NCBI RefSeq assembly: GCF_017811175.1
Contig: NZ_JACWIJ010000002.1
Span: forward strand, 1,922,001 to 1,986,000
Reading direction: 5' to 3'
Origin: Melaminivora jejuensis
GTDB taxonomy: Bacteria > Pseudomonadota > Gammaproteobacteria > Burkholderiales > Burkholderiaceae_C
Length of the DNA: 64,000 bases
Shown here: positions 9,747 to 18,583 of the stretch, piece after piece
Layout: every line of letters starts with the position of its first letter
How positions within the stretch are numbered: the first letter of the stretch is position 1
Program-made: the position numbers and the translations under genes
Notes under the pieces: model-generated
Databases searched by the model: none
What the model was told of the DNA's origin: nothing
What the model saw: the letters and a program-made list of their open reading frames with translations, nothing else

Positions 9747-10994
9747 ATGCACTCCGGCCCCTCCCAGCAGTCTCCTCTTCCCATGTTTCAGATCCTGGCG
9801 TGCGGCGCTGCCGTGGTCACGCTGTCCATGGGCATACGCCACGGCTTCGGCCTGTGGCTTGCACCCATCACGCAGGACATGGGCTGGACGCGCCAGACCT
9901 TTGCCTTTGCCATGGCCATCCAGAACCTGGCCTGGGGCGTGTTCGGCATCTTCGGCGGCATGGCGGCGGATCGCCTGGGCGCCTTCCGGGTGCTGATCGG
10001 CGGGGCGCTACTGTATGCGCTGGGCCTGTCCGGCATGGCGCTGTCGCCCACGCCAGGGCTGTTTGCCCTGAGCACTGGCGTGGTCATAGGCGCGGCGCAG
10101 GCCGGCACGACCTATGCCGTGATCTATGGCGTGCTGGGCCGGCAGATCGCGGCCGAGCGGCGCTCCTGGGCCATGGGTGTGGCGGCGGCAGCCGGCTCGT
10201 TCGGGCAGTTTTTGATGGTGCCGCTGGAGGGCCAGTTGATCCTGAGCCTGGGCTGGCAGCAGGCGCTGCTGGTGCTAGCGGCCATGGCGCTGCTGATCAT
10301 CCCGCTGGCCTTTGGCCTGCGTGAGCCGGGCTTTGGCGGCCAACGCCAGCGCAGCGCCGGCGGCCACGGCCAGAGCGTGGGCCACGCGGTGGCCGAGGCA
10401 CTGCGCCACCCGAGCTTCCTGCTGCTGACGGCGGGCTATTTCGTCTGCGGCTTCCAGGTGGTTTTCATCGGCGTCCACATGCCCAGCTACCTCAAGGATC
10501 ACGGCCTGACGCCGCAGGTGGCCAGCATGGCGCTGGCGCTGATCGGCCTGTTCAACGTGGTGGGCACCTATGCCGCCGGCGCGCTGGGCCAGCGCCTGCC
10601 CAAGCGCACCATCCTGGTAGCCATCTACTGGGCGCGCGCGGTGGTCATCGCCATCTTCATGCTGGTGCCGCTGTCGCCCACCTCGGTGTACGTGTTTTCC
10701 GCCGTCATGGGGATGCTGTGGCTGTCCACCGTGCCGCCGACCAACGCCGTGGTGGCGCAGATCTTCGGCGTGCAGCACCTGTCCATGCTCAGCGGCTTTG
10801 TGTTCTTCAGCCACCAGATCGGCAGCTTCATGGGCGTGTGGCTGGGCGGCTATCTGTACGACCGCACGGGCAGCTACGACATCGTCTGGTACCTGGCGAT
10901 TGCCCTGGGCATTCTGGCCGGGCTGCTCAACCTGCCGGTGCGTGAGAACGCCATCGTCCGCCCCGCCGCTGCAACGGCGGCCCAGCCCGCATGA
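9747..10994 (+). CDS. MFS transporter
   Basis: Major facilitator carrier of 415 residues with about 12 hydrophobic helices, likely in the inner membrane. The N-terminal half has MGIRHGFGLWLAPITQDMGW and the loop GGMAADRLGAFR, the usual D-R motif between helices 2 and 3. A basic, polar central loop (FGGQRQRSAGGHGQSVGHAV) divides the halves. The family resembles oxalate/formate- or cyanate-type antiporters, but the substrate cannot be inferred. I chose the ATG at 9747; the one at 9783 (MFQILACG) is equally possible. The stop overlaps the ATG of a 43-residue membrane peptide (ATGA), suggesting one transcript. Confidence 0.85.
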   Translation: MHSGPSQQSPLPMFQILACGAAVVTLSMGIRHGFGLWLAPITQDMGWTRQTFAFAMAIQNLAWGVFGIFGGMAADRLGAFRVLIGGALLYALGLSGMALSPTPGLFALSTGVVIGAAQAGTTYAVIYGVLGRQIAAERRSWAMGVAAAAGSFGQFLMVPLEGQLILSLGWQQALLVLAAMALLIIPLAFGLREPGFGGQRQRSAGGHGQSVGHAVAEALRHPSFLLLTAGYFVCGFQVVFIGVHMPSYLKDHGLTPQVASMALALIGLFNVVGTYAAGALGQRLPKRTILVAIYWARAVVIAIFMLVPLSPTSVYVFSAVMGMLWLSTVPPTNAVVAQIFGVQHLSMLSGFVFFSHQIGSFMGVWLGGYLYDRTGSYDIVWYLAIALGILAGLLNLPVRENAIVRPAAATAAQPA

Positions 10995-11122
10995 GGCGCC
11001 TGCCTGTGCGCAACGCCCTGTTGGCCCTGGCGCTGGCCGCCGTGCTGCTGGCCGTGTTCGCCTGGTATCTGCGCCCGGACTTCATGCTCACGCTGGCCGA
11101 TCAGCTGTGGGCCTGCTTCTAG
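10991..11122 (+). CDS. 43-residue single-pass membrane peptide
   Basis: Starts on the ATGA that ends the MFS gene. The product MRRLPVRNALLALALAAVLL continues through one hydrophobic helix to a short periplasmic tail ending DQLWACF. It has a positively charged N-terminus and about 20 apolar residues, so it should be an inner-membrane peptide. Tight overlap and codon use like that of the neighbours argue that it is translated. I recognise no family; it could be a small accessory subunit of the carrier. Confidence 0.55.
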   Translation: MRRLPVRNALLALALAAVLLAVFAWYLRPDFMLTLADQLWACF

Positions 11123-11147
11123 ACAACCGAATCCCCGCACCCCTGCC

Positions 11148-11726
11148 ATGACCGCTGCCGACCTGCACCCGCCCTCGCAATGGATAGTGCGCTGGTCGCA
11201 CCTGGTGCCCGCTGGCGGCGCCGTGCTGGACGTGGCCTGCGGCGCGGGCCGGCACGTGCGCTGGTTTCATGAACGAAATCACCCGGTAACCGGCGTGGAT
11301 CAAGCGCTGTCAGCTACTGAATCAATAGCAAACATGGCCGCTGCAGCCATTCAGGCAGACATCGAGAATGGCCCCTGGCCCCTGCCCGGGCGGCAGTTCG
11401 CCGCCGTGGTGGTGACCAATTACCTGTGGCGGCCACTGCTGCCGACCATCGTCGCCAGCGTGGCGCCGGGCGGCGTGCTGCTGTACGAGACTTTTGCCCA
11501 GGGCAACGAGACCGTGGGCCGGCCCGCACGGCCCGACTTCCTGCTGGCGCCGGGCGAGTTGCTGCGCGCCTGCGCCGAGCTGCGCGTGGTGGCCTACGAG
11601 GACGGCTTTCTGAGCGCCCCCGAGCGCTTCGTGCAGCGCATTGCCGCCGTGCGTGCTCCGGCGCAGCCGGCACAGCGCTGGCCCCTGCAGCCGCCCGTCC
11701 CGGCTGGTGGGCAGTCGCCTCGTTAG
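11148..11726 (+). CDS. Class I SAM-dependent methyltransferase
   Basis: 192-residue protein with the Rossmann SAM-binding motif VLDVACGAGRHVRWF (~27-41) and an acidic strand end at VTGVDQ (~51-56). Later come the catalytic-side strand AAVVVTNYLWRPLLPTI and post-motif APGGVLLYETFAQGNE. Its substrate is unknown; the short form resembles small methyltransferases of the tehB/ubiE type. The dispersed repeat lies in frame right after motif II (DQALSATESIANM, 11297-11331), in a surface loop where an insertion could be tolerated. It precedes dapA by 30 bp and may share its transcript. Confidence 0.8.
   Translation: MTAADLHPPSQWIVRWSHLVPAGGAVLDVACGAGRHVRWFHERNHPVTGVDQALSATESIANMAAAAIQADIENGPWPLPGRQFAAVVVTNYLWRPLLPTIVASVAPGGVLLYETFAQGNETVGRPARPDFLLAPGELLRACAELRVVAYEDGFLSAPERFVQRIAAVRAPAQPAQRWPLQPPVPAGGQSPR
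11297..11331 (-). repeat. Dispersed repeat, copy 3 (in frame inside the methyltransferase)
   Basis: The coding strand reads CAAGCGCTGTCAGCTACTGA then ATCAATAGC, the reverse orientation of copy 1 relative to the plus strand but the sense orientation of the gene. It translates as QALSATESIA. A diverged, shortened copy. Confidence 0.5.
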
Positions 11727-11756
11727 AATGCCTTTTTTTGCGTTTTTGACCGCGCC

Positions 11757-12656
11757 ATGACTCTTTCCAGCGCCCCTTTGACGGGCAGCATCGTCGCCCT
11801 TGTCACCCCCATGCTCGATGACGGCAGCGTGGACTACGCCGCGCTGCGCAAGCTCATCGACTGGCACGTCCAGGAGGGCACGGACTGCATCGGCGTCGTC
11901 GGCACCACGGGCGAGTCGCCCACGGTGAATGTCGAGGAGCACCGCGAGATCATCCGCGTGGCCGTCGAGCAGGCCGCTGGCCGCGTGCCCGTGATGGCCG
12001 GCTGCGGCGCCAACTCCACGCACGAGGCCATCGCCCTGGCACGCTACGCCAGGCAGGTGGGCGCGAGCAGCCAGCTGCAGGTCGTGCCCTACTACAACAA
12101 GCCCACGCAGGAAGGCCAGTACCAGCACTTCAAGGCCATCGCCGAGGCGGTCGGCGACCTGCCCATGGTGCTGTACAACGTGCCCGGGCGCACCGTGGCA
12201 GACATGCACCATGAGACCGTGCTGCGCCTGTCGCAGGTGCCGGGCATCGTCGGCATCAAGGAGGCCACCGGCAACATCGAGCGTGCGCAGTGGCTGATCC
12301 GCGACGTCCCGCAGGGCTTTGCCGTCTATTCGGGCGACGACCCCACGGCGGTGGCCCTGATGCTGTGCGGCGGCCACGGCAACATCAGCGTCACGGCCAA
12401 CGTCGCGCCGCGCCTGATGCGCCAGCTGTGCGCCGCAGCCATCGCCGGCGACCGCCGGGCCGCCATGGACATCCAGTTCCAGCTGCTGCCGCTGCACAGG
12501 CACCTGTTCGTCGAGGCCAACCCCATCCCCGTCAAGTGGGCCATGGCGCGCCTGGGCCTGTGCGGCCCGGCCATGCGCCTGCCCATGACGCCACTGTCGC
12601 AGGGCAACGAAGCCGTGGTCGAGGGCGCACTGCGCGCCGCCGGCCTGCTGGCCTGA
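11757..12656 (+). CDS. dapA: 4-hydroxy-tetrahydrodipicolinate synthase
   Basis: Condenses pyruvate with aspartate semialdehyde in the lysine and diaminopimelate pathway (cytoplasm). The 299-residue TIM barrel has GTTGESPT (~49-56), the catalytic tyrosine in VLYNVPGRT (~137-145) and the Schiff-base lysine in [11 protein letters not shown] (~162-172). Length matches the family. It heads the dapA-bamC-MBL hydrolase series, with the bamC start about 70 bp on, an order frequent in Burkholderiales. Confidence 0.97.
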   Translation: MTLSSAPLTGSIVALVTPMLDDGSVDYAALRKLIDWHVQEGTDCIGVVGTTGESPTVNVEEHREIIRVAVEQAAGRVPVMAGCGANSTHEAIALARYARQVGASSQLQVVPYYNKPTQEGQYQHFKAIAEAVGDLPMVLYNVPGRTVADMHHETVLRLSQVPGIVGIKEATGNIERAQWLIRDVPQGFAVYSGDDPTAVALMLCGGHGNISVTANVAPRLMRQLCAAAIAGDRRAAMDIQFQLLPLHRHLFVEANPIPVKWAMARLGLCGPAMRLPMTPLSQGNEAVVEGALRAAGLLA

Positions 12657-12726
12657 CGTGCCGCCCGCCTGCCCGCTCCATCCATCCGCCTTCGCGCATC
12701 CGCACCGCGCAACGAGGACTGCTCTC

Positions 12727-13821
12727 GTGAACCCTAGCACCCGCATCGGCCTGCTCGGCCTGGCCCTCGCCCTGTCTGCCTGCTCCGTCTTGGAGAGCGA
12801 CAAGATCGACTACAAGAGCGCCAGCAAGGGCGCGACGCTGGAGGTGCCGCCCGACCTGACGCAACTGTCGCGCGACACCCGCTACAGCGTGCCCGGCGGC
12901 ACTGTCTCCGCCGCCGCCTACGAGGCCGGCGCGGCGCAGCAAAGCCGCAGCAGCGCCAGCAGCGCCGCGCCCAAGGCCATCGGCGACGTGCGCATCGAGC
13001 GCGACGGCAACCAGCGCTGGCTGGTGGTGGGCCGCAGTGCCGACCAGCTGTGGGAGCCGGTACGTGACTTCTGGCTGGACAACGGCTTCATCTACACCCT
13101 GGAAAACCGCGACCTGGGCCTGCTGGAGACTGACTGGGCGGAAAACCGCGCCAAGCTGCCGCAGGACATCATCCGCTCGACCATCGGCAAGGTTTTCGAC
13201 TCGCTGTACTCGACCGGCGAGCGTGACCGCTTTCGCACGCGCATCGAGCGGCGCGCCGATGGCGGCACCGAGATCTATGTCAGCCATCGCGGCATGGTCG
13301 AGGTCTATACAAACACGCAAAAGGATCAGACCGTGTGGCAGCCGCGCGCCGCCGACCCGGAGCTGGAGACCGAATTCCTGCGCCGCCTGATGGTCAAGCT
13401 GGGCGTGAGCGAGGAGCAGTCGCGCGCGGCTGCCGCCGCGCCGCTGCCGGCAGCGCCAGCCGCCAGCATCGGCCAGGTCGATGGCGTGCCCGTGGTGCAG
13501 ATCGCCGAGCCCTTCGACCGTGCCTGGCGCCGCGTCGGCGTGGCGCTGGATCGCACCGGCTTCACCGTGGAAGACCGGGACCGCAGCCAGGGCGTGTATT
13601 TCGTGCGCTACGTCGAGCCCAATGCGGACAGGAAGCAGCAGGGCTTCTTTGGCAAGCTGTTCAGCCGCAGCCCGGACGCTGCGCCGCCGCTCAAGTACCG
13701 CATCGTGGTGCGCAGCGAGGGCGCCAGCAGCACCGTGTCGGTGCTCAACGCTGCCGGCGCGCCCGAGTCCTCGGCTACCGCCGAGCGCATCGTGCGCGTG
13801 ATCGCCGACGACCTGAAGTAA
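12727..13821 (+). CDS. bamC: Outer membrane protein assembly factor BamC
   Basis: Lipoprotein of the BAM complex that folds beta-barrels into the outer membrane (NlpB/DapX). I start it at GTG 12727 because this gives a normal lipoprotein signal: positive N-terminus, hydrophobic LGLLGLALAL and lipobox LSAC with the modified Cys at ~20. An upstream in-frame start would ruin that. The 364-residue product has the conserved early segment YKSASKGATLEVPPDLTQL and two helix-grip domains (~95-215 and ~255-364). It lies downstream of dapA, the same neighbour as in enteric bacteria. Confidence 0.92.
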   Translation: MNPSTRIGLLGLALALSACSVLESDKIDYKSASKGATLEVPPDLTQLSRDTRYSVPGGTVSAAAYEAGAAQQSRSSASSAAPKAIGDVRIERDGNQRWLVVGRSADQLWEPVRDFWLDNGFIYTLENRDLGLLETDWAENRAKLPQDIIRSTIGKVFDSLYSTGERDRFRTRIERRADGGTEIYVSHRGMVEVYTNTQKDQTVWQPRAADPELETEFLRRLMVKLGVSEEQSRAAAAAPLPAAPAASIGQVDGVPVVQIAEPFDRAWRRVGVALDRTGFTVEDRDRSQGVYFVRYVEPNADRKQQGFFGKLFSRSPDAAPPLKYRIVVRSEGASSTVSVLNAAGAPESSATAERIVRVIADDLK

Positions 13822-13836
13822 GCGGCTGCCGCAACC

Positions 13837-14634
13837 TTGCTGCGCTTTCGCAATCTGGCCAGCGGCAGCGGTGGCAACGCCACGCTGATCGAGGGCGGCA
13901 GCAGCGGCACGCGTCCTTGCCGCCTGCTGCTGGATTGCGGCCTGAGCCTGCGCCAAGTGGATGTGCGATTGCAGGCCGCCGGCACCAGCGCCGGCGCGCT
14001 GGATGCCGTTTTCATCACGCACGAGCATTCCGACCACACCGGCTGCGTGCTCAAACTCGCGCTGCGCGAGCGCATCCCGGTCTGGATGAGCGAGGGCACC
14101 TGGCGCGGCATGGGCGCGCCCGGGCTGGACGGCCTGCTGCACCTTGCCCACGATGGCCAGGCCATTGACCTGGGCGGCTTCGAGGCCTGGCCCTTTGCCG
14201 TGCCCCACGATGCGCGCGAGCCGCTGCATCTGCGCGTGAGCGACGGCGCCACGCACATCGGCCTGATGACCGACCTGGGCCATGCCCCGGAGCATGTGGT
14301 GCAGCACCTGCAAGGCTGCCACGCCCTGCTGCTGGAGGCCAACCACGACGCCGACATGCTGCACGGCGGGCGCTACCCGGCCTTTCTCAAGCAGCGCATC
14401 GCCGGCCCGCACGGCCACCTGGCCAACGACGCCAGCGCCGAGCTGCTGCGCGCCGTCTGCCATCCCGGCCTGCGCCAGGTGGTGGCGGCCCATCTGAGCG
14501 CGCGCAACAACCAGCCGCACTTGGCGCAGGCCGCGCTGGCACAGGCCTGGGGCTGTGCCAGCGCCGACATCATCGTGGCCGACCAGCGCACCGGGACGAA
14601 TTGGGTGGCACCCGGCCAGGGACGCTGGGAGTGA
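13837..14634 (+). CDS. MBL-fold metal-dependent hydrolase (YycJ-like)
   Basis: 265-residue metallo-beta-lactamase-fold hydrolase. The start LRFRNLASGSGGNATLIEGG and the metal motif HEHSDHTG (~66-73) are typical of the YycJ/WalJ-like group, some of which are DNA exonucleases; the substrate here is inferred only by family. More metal ligands are visible in LEANHDADML and VVAAHLSARNNQPHLA. There is no ATG near the expected N-terminus, so the start is TTG 13837, 15 bp after bamC. The gene ends in front of a strong hairpin terminator. Confidence 0.8.
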   Translation: MLRFRNLASGSGGNATLIEGGSSGTRPCRLLLDCGLSLRQVDVRLQAAGTSAGALDAVFITHEHSDHTGCVLKLALRERIPVWMSEGTWRGMGAPGLDGLLHLAHDGQAIDLGGFEAWPFAVPHDAREPLHLRVSDGATHIGLMTDLGHAPEHVVQHLQGCHALLLEANHDADMLHGGRYPAFLKQRIAGPHGHLANDASAELLRAVCHPGLRQVVAAHLSARNNQPHLAQAALAQAWGCASADIIVADQRTGTNWVAPGQGRWE

Positions 14635-14652
14635 TGGCCTCGGCAGGCAGCA

Positions 14653-14700
14653 GGCAACAAAAAACCCCGTAGCGCTGGTACGCACGGGGTTTTTGTTGCC
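14653..14700. terminator. Bidirectional rho-independent terminator
   Basis: GGCAACAAAAAACCCCGT and ACGGGGTTTTTGTTGCC form a long near-perfect stem around AGCGCTGGTACGC. It has A and T tracts on the two sides, so it can end transcription both ways. It lies between the MBL gene and the convergent lipoprotein gene. Confidence 0.9.
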
Positions 14701-14746
14701 TGGCCCGGCACATGAGTGCCAGGCTGGCTGCGTCTTGGCGACGTGC

Positions 14747-15031
14747 TTACTTGGCTTCCGAGGAGGCAGGAGCTGCTGCGGCGGCGGCAGCAGCGTCGGC
14801 AGCAGCCTTGGCGTCGTCGGAGGCGGCATCGGCAGCAGGCGTGGCCGCGTCGGTGGCAGCAGGAGCCTCGGCAGGTGCGGGTGCCGGCTCGGGAGCAGGT
14901 GCCGGCTCGGGTGCCGGAGCCGGGGCTTCCACAGGAGCGGGCGCTGGCGCCGGAGCGGGCTCTTCCTTCTTGCCGCAGGCAGCGAGGGCGGCAGCAGCGA
15001 TCAAGGCGGCCAGGACGACGGAATTTTTCAT
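14747..15031 (-). CDS. Ala/Pro-rich small lipoprotein
   Basis: 94-residue product with a lipoprotein signal (MKNSVVLAALIAAAALAAC, Cys 19). A low-complexity region of PAPAPEP-type repeats follows, then a run of alanines (~70-90) between acidic residues. After processing, little besides a flexible Pro/Ala chain is left, a likely periplasmic spacer or cell-envelope linker tethered to a membrane. The GCAGG/GCTCC-rich DNA is repetitive, hence possible length variation. No defined family recognised. Confidence 0.75.
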   Translation of the reverse strand: MKNSVVLAALIAAAALAACGKKEEPAPAPAPAPVEAPAPAPEPAPAPEPAPAPAEAPAATDAATPAADAASDDAKAAADAAAAAAAAPASSEAK

Positions 15032-15200
15032 GTCAGTTTCCTAATGATGAAGACGATTGTTATGAAATGCCGAACCTCAACGCCTCACAGCGATCGGCGC
15101 GACTGAGAGCGCTTTGCGCACCCTGGTGAAATCAGCCGATGATTATAAGAACGATACGTCAATACAGAGTTACACGAAGAACAAGCCTGTATTGATCGTG

Positions 15201-15692
15201 CTACAGCCCCAGCACTGTGGCCGGGAAGGCGGGTGTGCTCCGGCGCTCCAGCCACTCGTCCAGCGTCTGGCGCAGCTGCACGCGCCGCTCGGGCTCGTGG
15301 CCGGCAACGCCCACGCTGCGCACCGGGTCATGGCGCTGCAGCACCCACTCAGGCGACCACAGCACGCTGGGCAGCGCCAGCGGATCGGGGGTGGCGGCCT
15401 TGCGGCAGGCGATGAGGTGATCCCACTGCCGGCGCCACTGCACGAAGCGCGGCTGGCGGCGTACCAGATCATCGAAGTCCAGCGCCAGCAGCGTGCAGCG
15501 CCGGCCCGCGCGTGACCACTGCTGCAGCGACTGCACCACCTCGCGCTCGCCCAGCGGCCAATCGGCAAAGCTGGCATCGCTCAACACCAGCTCGGCCCAG
15601 CCCGCCTGGGCGGCAGCGGCCAATGCCTGGCGCACCAGGACGGCAAAGGCCTCTCGGCCCTCGAAGCGGCCTGTGGGCAGGGCGTTAGCCAT
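15201..15692 (-). CDS. Conserved hypothetical protein downstream of roxA
   Basis: 163-residue soluble protein starting at ATG 15692, eight bases inside the end of roxA, so translational coupling is likely. The first half looks like a Rossmann-type strand/helix (AFAVLVRQALAAAAQAGWAELVLSD). The middle has RRCTLLALDFDDLVRRQPRF then WRRQWDHLIACRKA, and the end reads QTLDEWLERRSTPAFPATVLGL. I believe similar proteins occur next to roxA in related genomes but I cannot name a function. The 170-bp gap to the next gene (15032-15200) shows nothing recognisable. Confidence 0.65.
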   Translation of the reverse strand: MANALPTGRFEGREAFAVLVRQALAAAAQAGWAELVLSDASFADWPLGEREVVQSLQQWSRAGRRCTLLALDFDDLVRRQPRFVQWRRQWDHLIACRKAATPDPLALPSVLWSPEWVLQRHDPVRSVGVAGHEPERRVQLRQTLDEWLERRSTPAFPATVLGL

Positions 15693-16812
15693 CGCTGCGC
15701 GCGTGTGCCCAGCCGGCGTCGCACCAGGCAGCCAGCAGCTCCAGCGCCTCGTCGCTGGCGCGCGCCAGCTCCTGCGGCCCGAGGGCGCGCCCATCGGCCA
15801 GGCGGCGCATCAGCACGGCGTCGTCGCCCGCAGCGCGGTAGCTCTCGCCGTTGATGAAGATGTGCTGCTCGTCATACATCATGCGTGTGCGTTTATCCAG
15901 CACCACGCGCTCCATCAAGCCGCCCGCAGGCGCCGGCTCGAACCAGACGTTGGGCTTGGGCTCGGTCAAGGCCTCGCCCAGGGCGCAGTCCAGCGCCGCC
16001 GGGTCGGCCAGGGCGCGCTGCACGGCTTCGCGGGCGAAGGCCTGCAGGGCAGCGGGGATGGCGCCGGGGCTGGCGGTGGCCGTCTGCTTCGGGTCGCGGT
16101 ACAGCGGCGCGTCGTCCTCGTCGGCAGCCGCATCGGCCACGCGCAACAGCACCTCGTGCGCCAGGCCGGCGGCGTCGGGCGAGCGAAAACCGATGGAGCA
16201 GGTCATGCACTCGCCCTCGGCCACGCCGTCGTGCGCCCAGCCCGGCGGCAAGTACAGCATGTCGCCAGGTTCGAGCACATATTCCTCCTCAGGCTCGAAG
16301 CGGGCCAGGATCTTCAGCGGCAGGCCTTCGATCAATTTGGCGTTCTTCTGCCGCCCGATGCGCCAGCGCCTGCGGCCCAGGCCCTGCAGCAGGAACACGT
16401 CGTAGTTGTCGAAGTGCGGCCCGACGCCGCCGCCGTCGCTGGCGTAGCTGATCATCAGGTCGTCCAGCCGGGCGTGCGGCACGAAGGCAAAGCGCTGCAG
16501 CAGCGCATGGGCTGCATCGTCGTGCAGATCCACGCCCTGCACCAGCACCGTCCATTCGCGCGTGGTCAGGGACGGGATGGCGCGGCGCGGCAGCGGCCCG
16601 TGGCGCAGCCGCCACTGGCCGTCCTGGTGTTGGATTAGGCGCGACTCGACATCCTCGCTGCCCGCCAGGCGCAGCAGTTCGGCGCGCGACACGGGCGGCT
16701 TGAAGCCGGGGATGGCAGCGCGCACCAGCAGGGGCTTTCTGTGCCAGTGGCGCTGCATGAACTGGGCCGGACTCAGGCCGCCGAGCAAGGCTGTGGGCTG
16801 TCGTACATCCAT
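15685..16812 (-). CDS. roxA: Cupin/JmjC oxygenase, ribosomal protein L16 arginine hydroxylase family
   Basis: Fe(II)/2-oxoglutarate oxygenase of the YcfD/RoxA family, which hydroxylates an arginine of ribosomal protein uL16. The 375-residue protein shows the iron-binding HxD in GGGVGPHFDNYDVFLLQGLG (~127-146) and the distal His in PPGWAHDGVAEGE (~186-198). The early segment MQRHWHRKPLLVRAA (~18-32) is typical of the family, and a C-terminal winged-helix part follows (~250-375). It is transcribed divergently from the SlyD-like gene 78 bp away. The protein target is inferred by family. Confidence 0.88.
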   Translation of the reverse strand: MDVRQPTALLGGLSPAQFMQRHWHRKPLLVRAAIPGFKPPVSRAELLRLAGSEDVESRLIQHQDGQWRLRHGPLPRRAIPSLTTREWTVLVQGVDLHDDAAHALLQRFAFVPHARLDDLMISYASDGGGVGPHFDNYDVFLLQGLGRRRWRIGRQKNAKLIEGLPLKILARFEPEEEYVLEPGDMLYLPPGWAHDGVAEGECMTCSIGFRSPDAAGLAHEVLLRVADAAADEDDAPLYRDPKQTATASPGAIPAALQAFAREAVQRALADPAALDCALGEALTEPKPNVWFEPAPAGGLMERVVLDKRTRMMYDEQHIFINGESYRAAGDDAVLMRRLADGRALGPQELARASDEALELLAAWCDAGWAHARSDG

Positions 16813-16890
16813 GACGTGGGACGCGCCTCAAGGGCGTGCCGAAGGAGAAAGGGAGAGAGGAAGAGAGATGGGAACTGCGACAATTCTCTT

Positions 16891-17415
16891 ATGGAAATCA
16901 ATGAACACTGCGTAGTGGCGCTGACCTGGGTGCTCAAGGACACGCTGGGCGAAGAACTGGACGTGCTGCACGAGCCAGTGGAATTCATGGTCGGCGGCGA
17001 CGACCTGCTGGAGCGCATCGAGCAGGCCTTGCAGGGCCACGAGGTAGGCGCCGAGCTGTCACTGCACCTGGAGCCTGAGGACGCCTTTGGCGACTATGAC
17101 GGGCAATTGCTGTTTCTGGAGGCACGCGCGCTGTTCCCGCAAGAGCTGGAAGAAGGCATGACCTTCGAGGGCTCGGCACTGCCCGAGGGCGTCAGCGCCC
17201 AGGCGCCGCGCGATGCGCTCTACACCGTGGCGCAGATCTACCCCGAGCATGTGGTGCTGGACGGCAACCACCCGCTGGCCGGCATGGCGCTGCGGCTGCA
17301 GCTCAGGGTTCACGGCGTGCGCGAGGCCAGCGAAGAAGAAGCCGAGCGCCGCTCGGCTGGCGCGGGCTTCTTTCGCATCCAGCCCATGGCGCCCGGCAGC
17401 GACGCCCGGCACTGA
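16891..17415 (+). CDS. FKBP-type peptidyl-prolyl isomerase, SlyD-like
   Basis: 174-residue cytoplasmic prolyl isomerase/chaperone. The FKBP fold begins MEINEHCVVALTWVLKDTLG and continues with VGGDDLLERIEQALQGHEVG (~30-49). An insert-in-flap segment follows, with LEPEDAFGDYD. The metal-binding His-rich tail of E. coli SlyD is absent. I chose the ATG at 16891 because upstream codons are poor and purine-rich (GGGAGAGAGGAAGAGAG). Prolyl isomerase activity is inferred from the fold. Confidence 0.88.
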   Translation: MEINEHCVVALTWVLKDTLGEELDVLHEPVEFMVGGDDLLERIEQALQGHEVGAELSLHLEPEDAFGDYDGQLLFLEARALFPQELEEGMTFEGSALPEGVSAQAPRDALYTVAQIYPEHVVLDGNHPLAGMALRLQLRVHGVREASEEEAERRSAGAGFFRIQPMAPGSDARH

Positions 17416-17445
17416 GGCGCCGCCAGGCGGTCACCCCAGCGCAGC

Positions 17446-17931
17446 TCAGATGCGCGAGATCTGGCCGTTGTACAGCCGCACCCGATCGCCCGGGCGCAGA
17501 TCGCCGGGGTTGGGCACGTCATAGACGCGCTGGCCGCCCCGGTCGAGGCGGATGATGATGCGGTAGCCGTCGTAGCCGCCGCGATCGCCGCTACCCTCGA
17601 TGGCGTTGCCGGCCACGGCGCCGCCCACGGCGCCGATGGCCGTGGCGGCAACGCGCCCGCCTCCCTTGCCGACCTGGTTGCCCAGCACGCCGCCGACCAC
17701 TGCGCCCAGCACGGCGCCAGCGCCCGAGGTGCGCCCACGATCCTGCAGGACTTCGATGTTGGAGACCACGCCGAACTCGGTCGTCCGGTCGTCATAGGTG
17801 GGGGCGGTCTGCACCGGCTGGCCCGAGTAGTACGGGCGGTCGGAGTAGCGCGGCGAGCTGGCGCAGGCGGCCAGGGAGCCAGCCAGCACGACGGTGCTGG
17901 TCAGGGCAGCGAGACGGGAATATTGACGCAT
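17446..17931 (-). CDS. Glycine-zipper 2TM lipoprotein (SlyB-like)
   Basis: 161-residue outer-membrane lipoprotein. It has a signal with lipobox LAAC (Cys ~24), a tyrosine-rich linker and a glycine-zipper segment GAGAVLGAVVGGVLGNQVG with AIGAVGGAVAGNAIEG (~75-112). The C-terminal domain, YRIIIRLDRGGQRVYDVPN to RVRLYNGQISRI, matches SlyB/Pal-like proteins. I start it at ATG 17931 since this gives the proper signal peptide. The 200 bp up to dut contain nothing recognisable. Confidence 0.85.
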   Translation of the reverse strand: MRQYSRLAALTSTVVLAGSLAACASSPRYSDRPYYSGQPVQTAPTYDDRTTEFGVVSNIEVLQDRGRTSGAGAVLGAVVGGVLGNQVGKGGGRVAATAIGAVGGAVAGNAIEGSGDRGGYDGYRIIIRLDRGGQRVYDVPNPGDLRPGDRVRLYNGQISRI

Positions 17932-18136
17932 GGCATCGCTCCTTGTAGCTGTGATGAAAAAGAAAACTGTGCAGTATTCGGCCCGGGGCGGCCAGATACG
18001 GACGGCGCGGCCAGAGGGGAATTGCAGCAGATGGCGGCCTGCCAGTCGGCCAGCAGTGCGGCGCAGCGCCTGTAGTTCGGGCCAGCGACAAGGCGTCGGC
18101 GTGGACTGACGCCACCGGCCCTCAAGGCAAGCCGTC

Positions 18137-18583
18137 TCAATGCTGCCCGGTCGAGCCATAGCCGCGCTCGCCGCGCTGGCTGGCGGCAAACTCCTGCACC
18201 ACCTGGAACTGCGCCTGCACCACCGGCACGACGACCAGTTGCGCCAGCCGCTCCAGCGGCTGCAGGGTATAGGCCGTGCTGCTGCGGTTCCAGCAGCTCA
18301 CCATGAGCTGGCCCTGGTAGTCGCTGTCGATCAGGCCGACCAGGTTGCCCAGCACGATGCCGTGCTTGTGGCCCAGGCCGGAGCGCGGCAGGATCAGCGC
18401 CGCATGGCCGGGATCCTTGATATGGATGGCCAGGCCGGTGGGCACCAGTTCCCAGGCGTTGGGTGCCAGGGTCAGCGGCGCGTCCAGGCAGGCGCGCAAG
18501 TCCAGGCCGGCGCTGCCCGGCGTGGCGTAGGCGGGCAATTGCTGCGCCATGCGCGCATCGAGAATCTTGACGTCTATCTTCAT
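18137..18583 (-). CDS. dut: Deoxyuridine 5'-triphosphate nucleotidohydrolase (dUTPase)
   Basis: Hydrolyses dUTP to dUMP, keeping uracil out of DNA and supplying thymidylate synthesis. The 148-residue trimeric dUTPase has all five motifs: [11 protein letters not shown] (~22-32), [10 protein letters not shown] (~66-75), [10 protein letters not shown] (~83-92), RLAQLVVVP and the C-terminal [10 protein letters not shown]. Its ATG overlaps the coaBC stop (ATGA), so the two are coupled, the common coaBC-dut order. Confidence 0.97.
   Translation of the reverse strand: MKIDVKILDARMAQQLPAYATPGSAGLDLRACLDAPLTLAPNAWELVPTGLAIHIKDPGHAALILPRSGLGHKHGIVLGNLVGLIDSDYQGQLMVSCWNRSSTAYTLQPLERLAQLVVVPVVQAQFQVVQEFAASQRGERGYGSTGQH

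Noticed and set aside
7640..9784. A 714-codon frame overlapping parE on the same strand
   Set aside because: Shifted frame of parE; all ParE motifs are in the frame 9651-7669.
12532..14829. A 765-codon minus-strand frame opposite bamC and the MBL gene
   Set aside because: Low-complexity Ala/Arg/Gln-rich antisense of real genes, no domain.
14747..15031. CRISPR-like or tandem-repeat array
   Set aside because: The repeats are codon repeats of Pro-Ala-Glu within a lipoprotein gene, with no spacers.
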